Below are positions 36,001 through 44,900 of a stretch of 57,303 nucleotides of DNA, in pieces; the stretch's first letter is position 1, and each line of letters begins with the position of its first letter. Position numbers and translations under genes: made by a program. The DNA is from G021776435 sp046756245 (GTDB lineage Bacteria; Pseudomonadota; Alphaproteobacteria; Caulobacterales; Parvularculaceae): positions 1 through 57,303 of the forward strand of contig JBHHVZ010000006.1 of the NCBI GenBank assembly GCA_046756245.1. The letters run 5' to 3'. Below the pieces are notes generated by a model that did not search any database, had not been told where the DNA came from, and was given only the letters and a program-made list of their open reading frames with translations.

Positions 36001-38141
36001 TCTGTCGGCGAAATATCCATTCTCCGCTCATCCCGGCGAAAGCCGGGATCCAGAAGAAACATGCACGGCGCAAGATGCTCTGGGTCCCGGCTTTCGCCGG
36101 GATGAGCGGACTAATTTTGCTGATCTTTGCTGCAGATATCCTCTTTCCGCCGCCGCTTGAGCGCGCGGAGAAATTAAGCCCGCTTGTCGTCGACAGGGAA
36201 GGACGCTGGCTGCACGCCTTTCAGACGGAGGGAGGCCGCTGGCGCTTCGCCGCCGATCTCGACGAAATCGATTCGGTCTTCGTCGAACGGCTGATCGCGA
36301 TTGAAGACAAACGGTTCTACCGCCATCCCGGCGTCGACGTAGCAGCCATCGGACGCGCCGGACTGAACGCCGCACGGGCCGGCCGGATCGTTTCAGGCGC
36401 GTCGACGCTGACGATGCAGACAGCCCGGCTTCTTGAACCGCGTCCGCGAACGTTCGCTTCAAAAGCGATTGAGATCGCCCGGGCGTTGCAGATCGAACGC
36501 CGCCTGTCGAAGCGTGAAATTCTCGAACTTTATCTGACGCTCGCGCCTTATGGCGGCAATCTCGAAGGCGTGCGGGCGGCGAGTCTGACCTATTTCGGCA
36601 AGGAGCCGGCGCGGCTTACCGATGCCGAACAGGCGCTTCTGATTGCATTGCCGCAGGCGCCTGAGGCGCGCCGGCCCGACCGCCGGTCCAACGCTGCACG
36701 GACGGCGCGCGGCGAAGTGTTGGAAAAGCTCGTCGCCGCCGGCGCACTTGACGCAAAGCGCGCAGAAGAAGCCGCCGCCGCCCTGCTTCCAACTGGTCGC
36801 AAGCCCTATGCGCGCGCCGCTTATCACACGGCGCGCCGGCTGGCGAAAGAGCATGCGGCGAACAATAAAGGCGTCGTCATTTCGAGCCTCAACCTTCTCC
36901 TGCAAATGCAGGCCGAAGCCATCGTCGCCGCCCACGCAGCCCGCGGCGCAGATGGCGCGACGGCGGCGGCGTTGATCATCGACAACGAAACCCGGGCAGT
37001 GCGCGCCGCGGTCGGCTCATCGAGTCTCGACGCGCCGGGCGGTTGGATCGACCTCACCAATGCGACGCGGTCGCCGGGATCCGCACTCAAGCCATTCATT
37101 TACGCGCTTGTGTTCGAGGACGGGCTCGCCGGTCCCGGCGCCGTCATCGACGACATGCCGCGCGCTTTCGGCGGCTACGCGCCGGAGAATTTCGACCGCG
37201 TCTTTCGCGGCGAAGTGCGCATTCGCGAGGCGCTTCAACACTCCCTCAATGTCCCGGCGGTGCGCGCCCTCGATAAAGTCGGCGCGCCGCGTTTTGCGGC
37301 GACGCTGAAGGCGGCCGGCGTCAGGCTCAAAACGCCGGACGGCGCTGACAAGACGCCTGGGCTCGCCATTGCGCTCGGCGGCGCCGGCGTCACCGAGCGC
37401 GACATTGCGGCGCTTTACGCAGCGCTCGCCGATGACGGCCGGGTCAGTCCGCTCAACTGGACAGAGACGGAAGAAAACGAACGCCCCGCAACCGCCGGAT
37501 ACCGGCTCATGTCGGAGAACACAGCGCGGCGGGTGAGCGCCATTCTCGCCGATGGGCCGTCGCTGGCCGGCCGCGCGCCGGCCGCGCTCGTCGATACTGC
37601 GCCGCGCATCGCCTTCAAGACCGGCACTTCCTACGGCTATCGCGACGCCTGGGCGGCCGGCCATGCTGGACGCTATACGGTCGTCGCCTGGGTCGGCCGG
37701 GCCGACGGCGCGCCGCGGCCCGGAAAAACCGGACGCGAAGCGGCGGCGCCGTTGCTCTTCGATCTTTTCGACATGCTGGCGCGAAACGACGCTGAGGGTG
37801 CGGGGCGAACCCCGCCTGTAGCCGACGAAACCTTGCAAGATACCGTCCTGACGCGTTTCGGCTCGCCTCAGGAGACAAATCCGCCCGAGATCGTCTTTCC
37901 CCGCAACGGCATAGAGATTTTCACAGCGTCACCAGGTGCGACGGCGCACGGTTTCGCGCTCGCCGCACGCGGCGGATCGGGCGGCTATCGCTGGTATGTG
38001 AACGGCGATCCGCTGACGATCGAGGTTACGAGCGGGCGCGCAATCTGGCGGCCTGCAGCGGCCGGTTTTTACGATGTCGCCGTGGTCGACCAACGCGGGA
38101 AGACGGCCCGCGCCAAGGTTCGGGTTACGGCGACAGGATGA
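35997..38141 (+). CDS. pbpC: Penicillin-binding protein 1C (transglycosylase/transpeptidase)
   Basis: The 714-residue bifunctional peptidoglycan synthase has a GT51 glycosyltransferase domain (IEDKRFYRHPGVD, Glu103; GASTLTMQTARLL), a transpeptidase domain (SALK, Ser362-Lys365; HSLN; KTGTS from Lys541) and a C-terminal BiPBP_C domain. ATG 35997 overlaps the macroglobulin stop (ATGA). With this start, residues about 9-38 are encoded by a palindromic repeat (36023-36110), whose second arm supplies VPAFAGMSG at the beginning of the single membrane anchor ending ILLIFAADILF. ATG 36075 is an alternative start that still uses the second arm. Confidence 0.93.
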   Translation: MICRRNIHSPLIPAKAGIQKKHARRKMLWVPAFAGMSGLILLIFAADILFPPPLERAEKLSPLVVDREGRWLHAFQTEGGRWRFAADLDEIDSVFVERLIAIEDKRFYRHPGVDVAAIGRAGLNAARAGRIVSGASTLTMQTARLLEPRPRTFASKAIEIARALQIERRLSKREILELYLTLAPYGGNLEGVRAASLTYFGKEPARLTDAEQALLIALPQAPEARRPDRRSNAARTARGEVLEKLVAAGALDAKRAEEAAAALLPTGRKPYARAAYHTARRLAKEHAANNKGVVISSLNLLLQMQAEAIVAAHAARGADGATAAALIIDNETRAVRAAVGSSSLDAPGGWIDLTNATRSPGSALKPFIYALVFEDGLAGPGAVIDDMPRAFGGYAPENFDRVFRGEVRIREALQHSLNVPAVRALDKVGAPRFAATLKAAGVRLKTPDGADKTPGLAIALGGAGVTERDIAALYAALADDGRVSPLNWTETEENERPATAGYRLMSENTARRVSAILADGPSLAGRAPAALVDTAPRIAFKTGTSYGYRDAWAAGHAGRYTVVAWVGRADGAPRPGKTGREAAAPLLFDLFDMLARNDAEGAGRTPPVADETLQDTVLTRFGSPQETNPPEIVFPRNGIEIFTASPGATAHGFALAARGGSGGYRWYVNGDPLTIEVTSGRAIWRPAAAGFYDVAVVDQRGKTARAKVRVTATG
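36023..36110. repeat. Palindromic repeat inside the pbpC reading frame
   Basis: Arms 36023-36053 and 36080-36110 are 31 nt each and complementary at 30 positions, with a 26-nt loop. The core CCCGGCGAAAGCCGGG is identical to the repeat at 12540-12605. In the pbpC frame the arms encode LIPAKAGIQ and WVPAFAGMSG. The element joins directly to coding sequence for the membrane anchor. Confidence 0.93.
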
Positions 38142-38878
38142 GGCGGCGCGGATTTCTTACCGGCGTCATGGCGCTTGGCGCAGCGCCGCTGCACGCACGC
38201 GCGAATGGGCCGGATGGCGCAGCGCTCTCCGGCGACCGATTTATGCAAGCCGGCGCGGAGATGCGCCTTGCCGATATTCTCGCCCCGGCGACCGTCGGAC
38301 TGGCAGGCGGCGCCGAACCCTTCGCCGAAGACGCAAGGCGCGCGCTCGCCGGGCTTCTCGCCGCGGGTCCGATAACGCTCAGCGAAGCCGGCAAGCCGGA
38401 CCGATGGGGACGCCGCGTCGTTATCGCGCGCGATGAAAACGGGCGCAGTCTGCAGGAAAAGCTCATACGCGCCGGCGCTGCGCGGGTCGCGCCGGAAACC
38501 GACGAAGCCGAGTTTATCGACGCGTTGCTTGCCCGCGAGCGCGAAGCGCGCATTGCACGACGTGGACTGTGGCTGCTCGATCATTACCGGGTGCGCAACG
38601 CCCTCGATGCGAACGACGCCATCGGTGGCTATCATCTCGTCGAAGGCGTCGTGTGGCGCGCCGCAAAAGCGCGCGGCAGAATTTATCTCAATTTCGGCGC
38701 GGACTACCGGACCGATTTTACAGTCACCGCGCGATCCGTTCTCGCGCGGCGATGGGCGAAAGCCGGTTTTGACCTGCTGGCGTTTGAAGGCGCGCGCGTG
38801 CGGGCGCGCGGTTTCGTCGAGCGCATCAACGGCCCGTCGCTTGCGCTTTCCCATCCCAAACAGATCGAACGAGTCTAG
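38138..38878 (+). CDS. Secreted thermonuclease-like (SNase-domain) protein
   Basis: The 246-residue protein begins MRRRGFLTGVMALGAAPLHARA, which looks like a Tat signal (RRxFL). The body resembles staphylococcal nuclease-like proteins: MRLADILAPATV near the start, GRSLQEKLIRAGAARVAP, and EREARIARRGLW. The canonical catalytic arginine and glutamate of SNase (RLxxxDxPE; ExA) are only partly recognisable, so nuclease activity is uncertain. It overlaps the PBP1C stop by 4 nt and completes the macroglobulin-pbpC operon. Confidence 0.8.
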   Translation: MRRRGFLTGVMALGAAPLHARANGPDGAALSGDRFMQAGAEMRLADILAPATVGLAGGAEPFAEDARRALAGLLAAGPITLSEAGKPDRWGRRVVIARDENGRSLQEKLIRAGAARVAPETDEAEFIDALLAREREARIARRGLWLLDHYRVRNALDANDAIGGYHLVEGVVWRAAKARGRIYLNFGADYRTDFTVTARSVLARRWAKAGFDLLAFEGARVRARGFVERINGPSLALSHPKQIERV

Positions 38879-38929
38879 TGCCTGTTTACAAAACGTGTAC
38901 GCGTACCAAACTCGCCCCATGCGCGGATT

Positions 38930-39013
38930 GTCATCCCCGGGCTTGTCCGGGGATCTCAGGCTGCAGGTTCGATGCAAGCAACCATGGATTGCCGGGATAA
39001 GCCCGGCAACGAC
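38930..39013. repeat. Inverted repeat, CCGGGCTTGTCCGG type
   Basis: The left arm (38930-38960, GTCATCCCCGGGCTTGTCC...) and the right arm (38982-39013) are homologous when one is reversed: both follow GTCRTYSCCGGGCTTRTCC. Each arm has its own inner palindrome as well. It fills the gap between the convergent nuclease-like gene and carD and differs from the CCCGGCGAAAGCCGGG family. Confidence 0.8.
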
Positions 39014-39098
39014 AAGGTTGGGTTTGTAGCGAGGCATGCAATCACGCCTCAATGATTTCGTTCCTTGCAATACATGTTAGCGCGCCGGCTCAAGCCGC

Positions 39099-40295
39099 TC
39101 AGGCCGCCTGTTTTTTCTGCAGCGAGGCGTCGAGTTCCGCAACGGCTTCTTCGAGGTCGATTTTCTTGACCGCTGCGACTTCGCGGGCGAGGCGATCGAG
39201 CGCCGCCTCGAACAGTTGGCGTTCGGAATAGCTCTGTTCGGGCTGGTCGGCGGCGCGGTAAAGATCGCGCACCACTTCCGCAACGGCGTTGATGTCGCCG
39301 GAATTGATCTTGGCCTCATATTCCTGAGCGCGCCGGCTCCACATGGTGCGCTTGATGCGCGCGCGGCCCTTCAAAGTCGCGACGGCGGATTTGATCTGGG
39401 CCTCGCTCGAAAGACCGCGCATGCCGACCGCCTTGGCTTTTTCAAGCGGCACGCGGAGTTTCATCTTCTCCTGGTTAAAGACAATGACGAAAAGCTCGAT
39501 CGTCACGCCGGCGATCTGCGATTTTTCGATCGCAACGATTTTGCCGACGCCGTGGGCCGGATAAACGATATAGTCGTTGACCTTGAAGTTCTGCTTGGCC
39601 GCCGCCGCCGCCGGGGAAGGTTTCGCTGACCCCGCCGTCGCGGTTGTTGCGGTTTTCGGCGTCAGCGATGACGGGAACGGCGTTTGCGGCGCGGTGGTCG
39701 ATCGACGCGGCGCCTGGCCGACCATGCCTTTTTTCACAGGCTTGGCCGGCTTCGGTTTGGCGGGCGCGGGTTTGGCCGCTGTCTTGACGGCGGTCTTTTT
39801 CGTTTTTTGCGCCGCTTTATCGGTGATCTTCGACGAAGCCTTCTTCGCAGCCGGCTTCTTAGCCGGCGTCTTTTTTACCGCTGCGGGTTTTTTGACCTTG
39901 GCCGGGGCCTTCGCCTTGGCGGTTTTCCTGGCCGGCGTCTTTTTCGCGGTTAATTTCTTCGCCGGAGTCTTCTTGATTGGTTTGGCGGTCGTCTTTTTCG
40001 CCGCCGATTTGGTTTTTTTGGACTTTTTGACCGCCTTCGCCGCTTTCCTGGCTGGCTTTCTCCGGGTCGCCGTATTTTTCGCCGCCGTTTTCCTGGCGGT
40101 TTTGGCGGGCGTTTTCTTCTTTGGCGCCTTTTTGGTTGATGTTTTTTTGACCGTTGTCTTACGGACCGGCGTGCGCTTGGCCGATTTGGTTTTCGTCGTA
40201 CGCCGGGCTGGCGCGGCCTTTTTGGTCGTCTTGGTTTTGGTTTTAGTTTTGGTGCGGGCTTTAGTTTTTCCAGCCGTTCTGGACGCCATTGTCAT
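39099..40295 (-). CDS. carD: CarD/CdnL-type transcription regulator with histone-H1-like N-terminal tail
   Basis: The 398-residue protein has two parts. Residues about 1-235 are low-complexity and strongly basic, built of Lys, Ala, Thr and Pro with repeated KKTPAKK and KTPARK motifs, like eukaryotic histone H1 tails. From about residue 236 (NFKVNDYIVYPAHGVGKIVAIEK) it is a normal CarD_CdnL domain: the RNA-polymerase-binding Tudor-like module, then the helical DNA-contacting module (RTMWSRRAQEYEAKINSGDINAVAEVVRDLYR). CdnL stabilises open promoter complexes and is usually about 170 residues in this class. ATG 40295 was chosen because upstream codons leave the basic pattern; ATG 40289 is also possible. 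The ferredoxin gene lies upstream across a 346-nt gap. Confidence 0.93.
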   Translation of the reverse strand: MTMASRTAGKTKARTKTKTKTKTTKKAAPARRTTKTKSAKRTPVRKTTVKKTSTKKAPKKKTPAKTARKTAAKNTATRRKPARKAAKAVKKSKKTKSAAKKTTAKPIKKTPAKKLTAKKTPARKTAKAKAPAKVKKPAAVKKTPAKKPAAKKASSKITDKAAQKTKKTAVKTAAKPAPAKPKPAKPVKKGMVGQAPRRSTTAPQTPFPSSLTPKTATTATAGSAKPSPAAAAAKQNFKVNDYIVYPAHGVGKIVAIEKSQIAGVTIELFVIVFNQEKMKLRVPLEKAKAVGMRGLSSEAQIKSAVATLKGRARIKRTMWSRRAQEYEAKINSGDINAVAEVVRDLYRAADQPEQSYSERQLFEAALDRLAREVAAVKKIDLEEAVAELDASLQKKQAA

Positions 40296-40641
40296 TCTCG
40301 CTTCTGTTCTAAGAGCTCGCCGCCTGTCGAGCCGCCTAGCGGCCGCCATCAGGAAATCATCGCTCGTCCAACCTTGCGCAGTAGGATTCCTGAGATGTGC
40401 GGGAATCGCCCAGCATCGCAAAATAAGGCTCCTGTAACATCAGAAGCTGGCGCAACATTCAGCCATGTTTTCAGCGAATTGAGGGCTATTTTTTACACGC
40501 AGGTTAATTAGCGTTACATCCTCGCGGCTAGCCGACTTTTGCTCTTATATAGCATAAAATTTCAATAAACGCCACGCTGATTTTGCAACGCAACGAAATT
40601 GGCCGCACCCGCGCCCTCCGCAGCGCAGCCCGAGCGGACGC
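40296..40641. other. Intergenic region upstream of carD, 346 nt
   Basis: It lies between the ferredoxin and carD, both on the minus strand. An AT-rich section at about 40495-40575, containing TATATAG and TAAAATTTCAATAAA, stands out from the GC-rich surroundings and probably holds the carD promoter. I could not assign a convincing -35/-10 pair. I see no gene or terminator. Confidence 0.4.
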
Positions 40642-40980
40642 TTAAGACCCTTCGCCGGGTTTGGAGCTGAAATACTTGTCCAGCTTGCCCTTTTCTTCGG
40701 CGTATTTATCGGCTTCCGGCAACGGGTCGGTTTTTTCTGTGATGTTCGGCCATTCGGCGGCGTATTTGGCGTTCAGCTCCACCCATTTGCCGTCATCGTC
40801 ATCGGTGTCCGGCACGATTGCTTCGACCGGGCATTCCGGCTCGCAGACGCCGCAATCGATGCACTCATCCGGATGGATGACGAGCATGTTCTCCCCTTCG
40901 TAAAAACAGTCGACGGGACAGACTTCGACGCAATCGGTGTATTTGCAGTGAATACAGGCGTCTGTCACCACGTAGGTCAT
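40642..40980 (-). CDS. fdxA: Ferredoxin, FdxA type (7Fe/8Fe)
   Basis: The 112-residue ferredoxin begins MTYVVTDACIHCKYTDCVEVCPVDCFYEGENMLVIHPDECIDCGVCEPECPVEAI. The spacing, with an early CIHCKYTDC and a classical CIDCGVCEPECP, is that of FdxA-type ferredoxins with a [3Fe-4S] and a [4Fe-4S] cluster. A C-terminal extension of about 50 residues is typical. ATG 40980 was chosen because AGGAG lies ten bases upstream; GTG 40989 is too close to that site. It lies between a TerB-like gene and carD, a conserved alphaproteobacterial arrangement. Confidence 0.95.
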   Translation of the reverse strand: MTYVVTDACIHCKYTDCVEVCPVDCFYEGENMLVIHPDECIDCGVCEPECPVEAIVPDTDDDDGKWVELNAKYAAEWPNITEKTDPLPEADKYAEEKGKLDKYFSSKPGEGS

Positions 40981-41063
40981 GCTCGGCACGCTCCTGAAGG
41001 AATCATTTTCCGCATTTCATAACCGGTCGGCGGCGGGAAGCAAGCGGAACCGGGCGGATTCTC

Positions 41064-41519
41064 CTATGGCCGCGAAGACAGCCGCGCCGCAACGCGCGCC
41101 CGCGCTGCGCCGCTTTCCGGATCGCTCACATAAATCAGGCCGCATACGCGCCGCACCAGCGCGTCCTCATGCGGATCGCGTTCGCCGTCTGAAAGAACGA
41201 TCTCCCACAGCCTTTCGATGAGCGCCGTTTTTTCGGCCGGTTCCATGTTCTTGGCGATCTTGGTGAACCGATGGATGTCGAAGGCTTCGGCCTGAGCCTG
41301 TTCGCCTTCTTTCCGGAGCGCTGCGGCCTCGGTCGGCGCAAGATTGAACTGGGCCGCGAGGATTTCGCCGATGAGCGCGCGTTCATCGTCGTCATAGCGA
41401 TCGTCGGCGCACGCGGCTTCGACCAGAAGCGCTGCGACCGCAAGCGGCAAGGCGTCGACTGCGGCCGGCTCGGCTGCGGCCGGGCGCGGTTCGAACAGGG
41501 ACAGCAGTTTCTTCAGCAC
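41064..41519 (-). CDS. TerB-like protein
   Basis: The 151-residue helical protein contains VAALLVEAACADDRYDDDERALIGEILAAQFNL and ALIERLWEIVLSDGERDPHEDALVRRVCGLIYVSD, the two-part acidic helical pattern of TerB / DjlA-N domains. The DRYDDDE and DGERDPHE motifs match the metal-binding positions of that family. Despite the tellurite-resistance name, no other ter genes are present, so the role is unknown. It follows the S4 gene by 17 nt. Confidence 0.88.
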   Translation of the reverse strand: MLKKLLSLFEPRPAAAEPAAVDALPLAVAALLVEAACADDRYDDDERALIGEILAAQFNLAPTEAAALRKEGEQAQAEAFDIHRFTKIAKNMEPAEKTALIERLWEIVLSDGERDPHEDALVRRVCGLIYVSDPESGAARARVAARLSSRP

Positions 41520-41536
41520 GCACGCATCCTCCGGTA

Positions 41537-41965
41537 TTAACGCTCCCCTGTCGACTTCAGCGCGTCGAGGGCGCGACGGTCTTTCTTGGTCGGTCTGCCG
41601 GCCCCTTTTTCGCGGACGCCAGCGCTGCGAACGGTTTCCCGCTTCAGCGGCGGGGGTGGAGAATTATCGTTATAAAGAGCGCGCGCCTCGGACGCCGGAC
41701 CGCGACGGTCGGCGAGGGCGCAAATCTCGATGACGCGCAATCGCGGCCCGAGCGCGAACGCGATGCTGTCGCCGGGCCTTACAAGGGCGCTCGGTTTTTC
41801 GATCCGCTGGGTGGCGGCGGCGCGGGTGAGGCGCACGCCGCCGCCGGCGACGAATTTCGCCGCGACTGAGCGCGTCCGAAAAAATCGCGCGCACCAGAGC
41901 CACTTGTCGATTCTCTGGCTCGCCGCCGTCTCGGCGGAGGCGGGTGCAGCGCTCTCGCCAGTCAC
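41537..41965 (-). CDS. S4-domain RNA-binding protein, Hsp15-like
   Basis: The 142-residue protein has an S4 domain near its N-terminus (QRIDKWLWCARFFRTRSVAAKFVAGGGVRLTRAAATQRIEKPSALVRPGDSIAF), characteristic of HslR/Hsp15, which in E. coli recognises free 50S subunits carrying nascent chains. The tail is basic (KGAGRPTKKDRRALDALK). Its start overlaps the end of the SUV3-like helicase gene by 4 nt, suggesting coupled synthesis of two RNA-handling proteins. Confidence 0.9.
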   Translation of the reverse strand: MTGESAAPASAETAASQRIDKWLWCARFFRTRSVAAKFVAGGGVRLTRAAATQRIEKPSALVRPGDSIAFALGPRLRVIEICALADRRGPASEARALYNDNSPPPPLKRETVRSAGVREKGAGRPTKKDRRALDALKSTGER

Positions 41966-44900
41966 CGGGCCTTCTCAGACGGATCAGGCGGATCGGCGGG
42001 GGCCGGCTTTTTTTCCGGTTTTGAAAGCGAGTCCTTGAGGCCGGCGAGCACCGCGAAAGGCGAATTCGGATCGGCTGTCTTGCGATAGCGCGGTTTGCCG
42101 TCGGGAATGCGCGGACCGTCCTGGAATTTGCGCCGTTCCGGTTTGCCCCCGCGCCCTTCGCGTTTCGACTTGGCGGCGTGTTTTCGCCCGTGATCGGATT
42201 TCGCATCCGATTTGCCCGTCGGTTTGGGCTTCGGTTTCGGACGATGGCGCGGGGCGGGCCGCCACACGGCGATCTCGATTTCTTCGGCTTCGGATTGCAC
42301 TTCAGGTTGCGGCGCGATGACGGCGGTTGCATGCTCAATTTCTGCAGGCGCAGCAACGGCCTCGCTATCTTCCTTCGACTGCGCCGTCGCGGCGCCGTCA
42401 TCGCTCGATTGAACCGGCGCCGGCGCAGGATCAGCGCTCGGCTGCTGCGCCGCGCAAGGCGTTGCTTCCTGCGCTTCTGCTTGCTCCGGAACGATCGCGT
42501 TTTCGGAAGCGTTCTCGACCGGCGCGGGTGCGTCACGGTGAACGGGCGCAGGCGCGGTTTCGTCCGGCGCGGCCTCGACGGCCTCTTTTGGAACAACGGC
42601 CGCCGTCGCCAGTTCGGGCTTCGGCGCGGGCCGCTTTTCGATCGTCTTGCGGAAGCCCAGCGAATGCAGAATTGCTTCGAATTCTTCGCCCGAACAGCCG
42701 ACGAACGACATCATGTGCGCGGTCGCTTCGAACCCTTGGCGCGGATCACCGTTGCGGCGAACGGCGCGGATTTCATGCGCCAGACGTTCCAGCATATCGA
42801 TGCGCACGGCGCGCGCGCCTGACGGCCTGTAGCCGGAAGCGTAGTAATAGGCGTGCGGAAGATTATCGACCAGCGGCGTAGAAACCAGCCCCGCCTTCGG
42901 CGGCGTAAACGCTGCAGGCTGTCGGTCGGTCCATAACGCCCATAGCATTGTCAGAAGAGACGCAGGCGCAGGCTTCAAAAGCGCAGGCATAAATATCGTA
43001 TATTCGCCAAAGCGGACGCCGAGCTGGCGCAGCTTGCCGCGCTCTTTCTGGTCGAGCTGGCGCAGATCGTCGCCGAATTGGGCGCGCGACGTGGCGCCGA
43101 AATTCTCAACCAGCCTGAACGCGACGCCGCGCGTAAGCCCCTGTAGGCCGTCGTCGCCGCCGGCGTTGGCGGCGCGCTGGAGCGTCAACAGCGGCGAAAG
43201 CAACGCTTCGACCTTAGCAGAGAAAAAATCGGCGAGACGATCTTCAACGCGGCCGCGCAAATGGGGCGAGATAACGTCGAGCCCCTTGACCCGAAGCGCG
43301 GGGCGCAGCGGCGCCGGCCCTTTTTCGAGTTGGGCGGCCTGTCCCGACCGCCACCAGATCGACCCGTCCTCACGCAGATCGAGCTCATGGCTCTGGGCGT
43401 TGGCGAGCGCCGCGGCGCGCGCGGCGAAGACCGGACGCAGGGCCCGTTCGGCGGCGGCGCGGACGGATTTCGCCTCAGCGCCCGACGCCCGCGGGTCGAG
43501 AATGAACTCGAAACCTAATAACCGGCCGACAAACTGGCCTTCCACAATCACTTCTCCGTCTTCGGTGACGCCGGCGAGGAGAGGCGCGTCGTCTTTCAAT
43601 CGTCGCAACAATACAGACGTGCGCCTGTCGACAAACCGCTGCGTCAGTTTTTCATGCAGCGCGTCGGAAAGCGAGTCTTCTATCGCGCGGGCGCGTTCCC
43701 GCCAATATCCGGCGTTTTCAAGCCATGCGCCGCGGTGGGAGACATATGTCCATGTGCGTATATGCGCGATGCGCGTCGACAGGACGTCGATGTCGCCATC
43801 GACACGGTCGAGCGGATCTACATGCGCGGCCAGCCAATCATTGCCGATGCGCCCGTCATTCACGAGCTGGCGGTAGATGTCGCCGAGCAGGCGGGCGTGT
43901 TGGTCGGGCGCAGTTTTGCGAAAGTCCGGCGTCTGACAAACGTCCCAGAGAAGAGAAAGCGCCGCGCCGCCCTGCGCCATGTCGCGAATGTCGCGACGCT
44001 GAGCGAGACGTTGCAGGGTCTGCTCGTCCTCGCCCGGCCGCGCCCGCCGGAGTTCGGGCCGCGGCGCCGGCTTTTCGAGCGCGTTGAAAAGCGCCGGCAG
44101 AGAGGAATAATCGAGCGCTTCCGAACGCCATTGCAGGGCCGGGATTGCGTCGAAACGATGATCCTCGATCGCTGCTGCGGTCTCATCGTCGAGCGGCGGA
44201 CAGTCGCCGGTCACGCCGAACGTTCCATCGCGCACATGGCGGCCGGCGCGGCCGGCGATCTGGGCGAGCTCGGCCGGATTTAGCTGACGCACGCCGCGCC
44301 CGTCGAATTTACGCAGGGCGGCGAAGGCCACATGGTCGATATCCATGTTGAGCCCCATGCCGATGGCGTCGGTGGCGACCAGATAATCGACCTCGCCGTT
44401 CTGATAAAGCGCGGCCTGAGCGTTGCGGGTGCGCGGGCTGAGCGCGCCAAGCACGACCGCAGCCCCGCCGCGCTGCCGGCGGATGAGCTCGGCGAGGGCG
44501 TAAACAGAATCCGAGGAGAACGCGACAACGGCGCTCCGGCGCGGCAGGCGCGTGACTTTCTTCGGCCCTGCATGGGTCAGGGCCGAAAAGCGCGGCCTCG
44601 ATACAAACCTGGCGCCCGCGAACAGACGCTGCAGCGCCGGCCGGATCGTGTCCGAGCCAAGCAGCAGCGTTTCCGACCGCCCCCTTGCGTGCAGCAGCCG
44701 CGAAGTGAAAATCCGGCCGCGCTCCGGGTCGGCGGCGAGCTGGACCTCGTCGATGGCGAGAAAATCGACCGAACGCTCGAGCGGCATGGCTTCGACCGTG
44801 CACACCCAGTAACGCGGGGAAGGCGGCAGGATCTTTTCCTCGCCGGTTACCAGCGCAACTTCGCGCGCGCCGCGCAGTGCAGCGACGCGGTCGTAGATTT

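Noticed and set aside
38960..38990. GGTTCGATGC stretch looking like a tRNA T-arm
   Set aside because: No acceptor stem or anticodon arm can be formed; it belongs to the inverted repeat loop.
39577..40437. Long plus-strand open frame antisense to carD, rich in Phe, Leu and Ala
   Set aside because: It is the mirror of the Lys/Ala-rich tail codons (AAG reads CTT, GCC reads GGC) and has no family similarity or ribosome site.
41064..41519. Tellurite-resistance gene cluster
   Set aside because: Only one TerB-like protein is present, without terC, terD or other ter genes; the domain alone does not indicate tellurite resistance.
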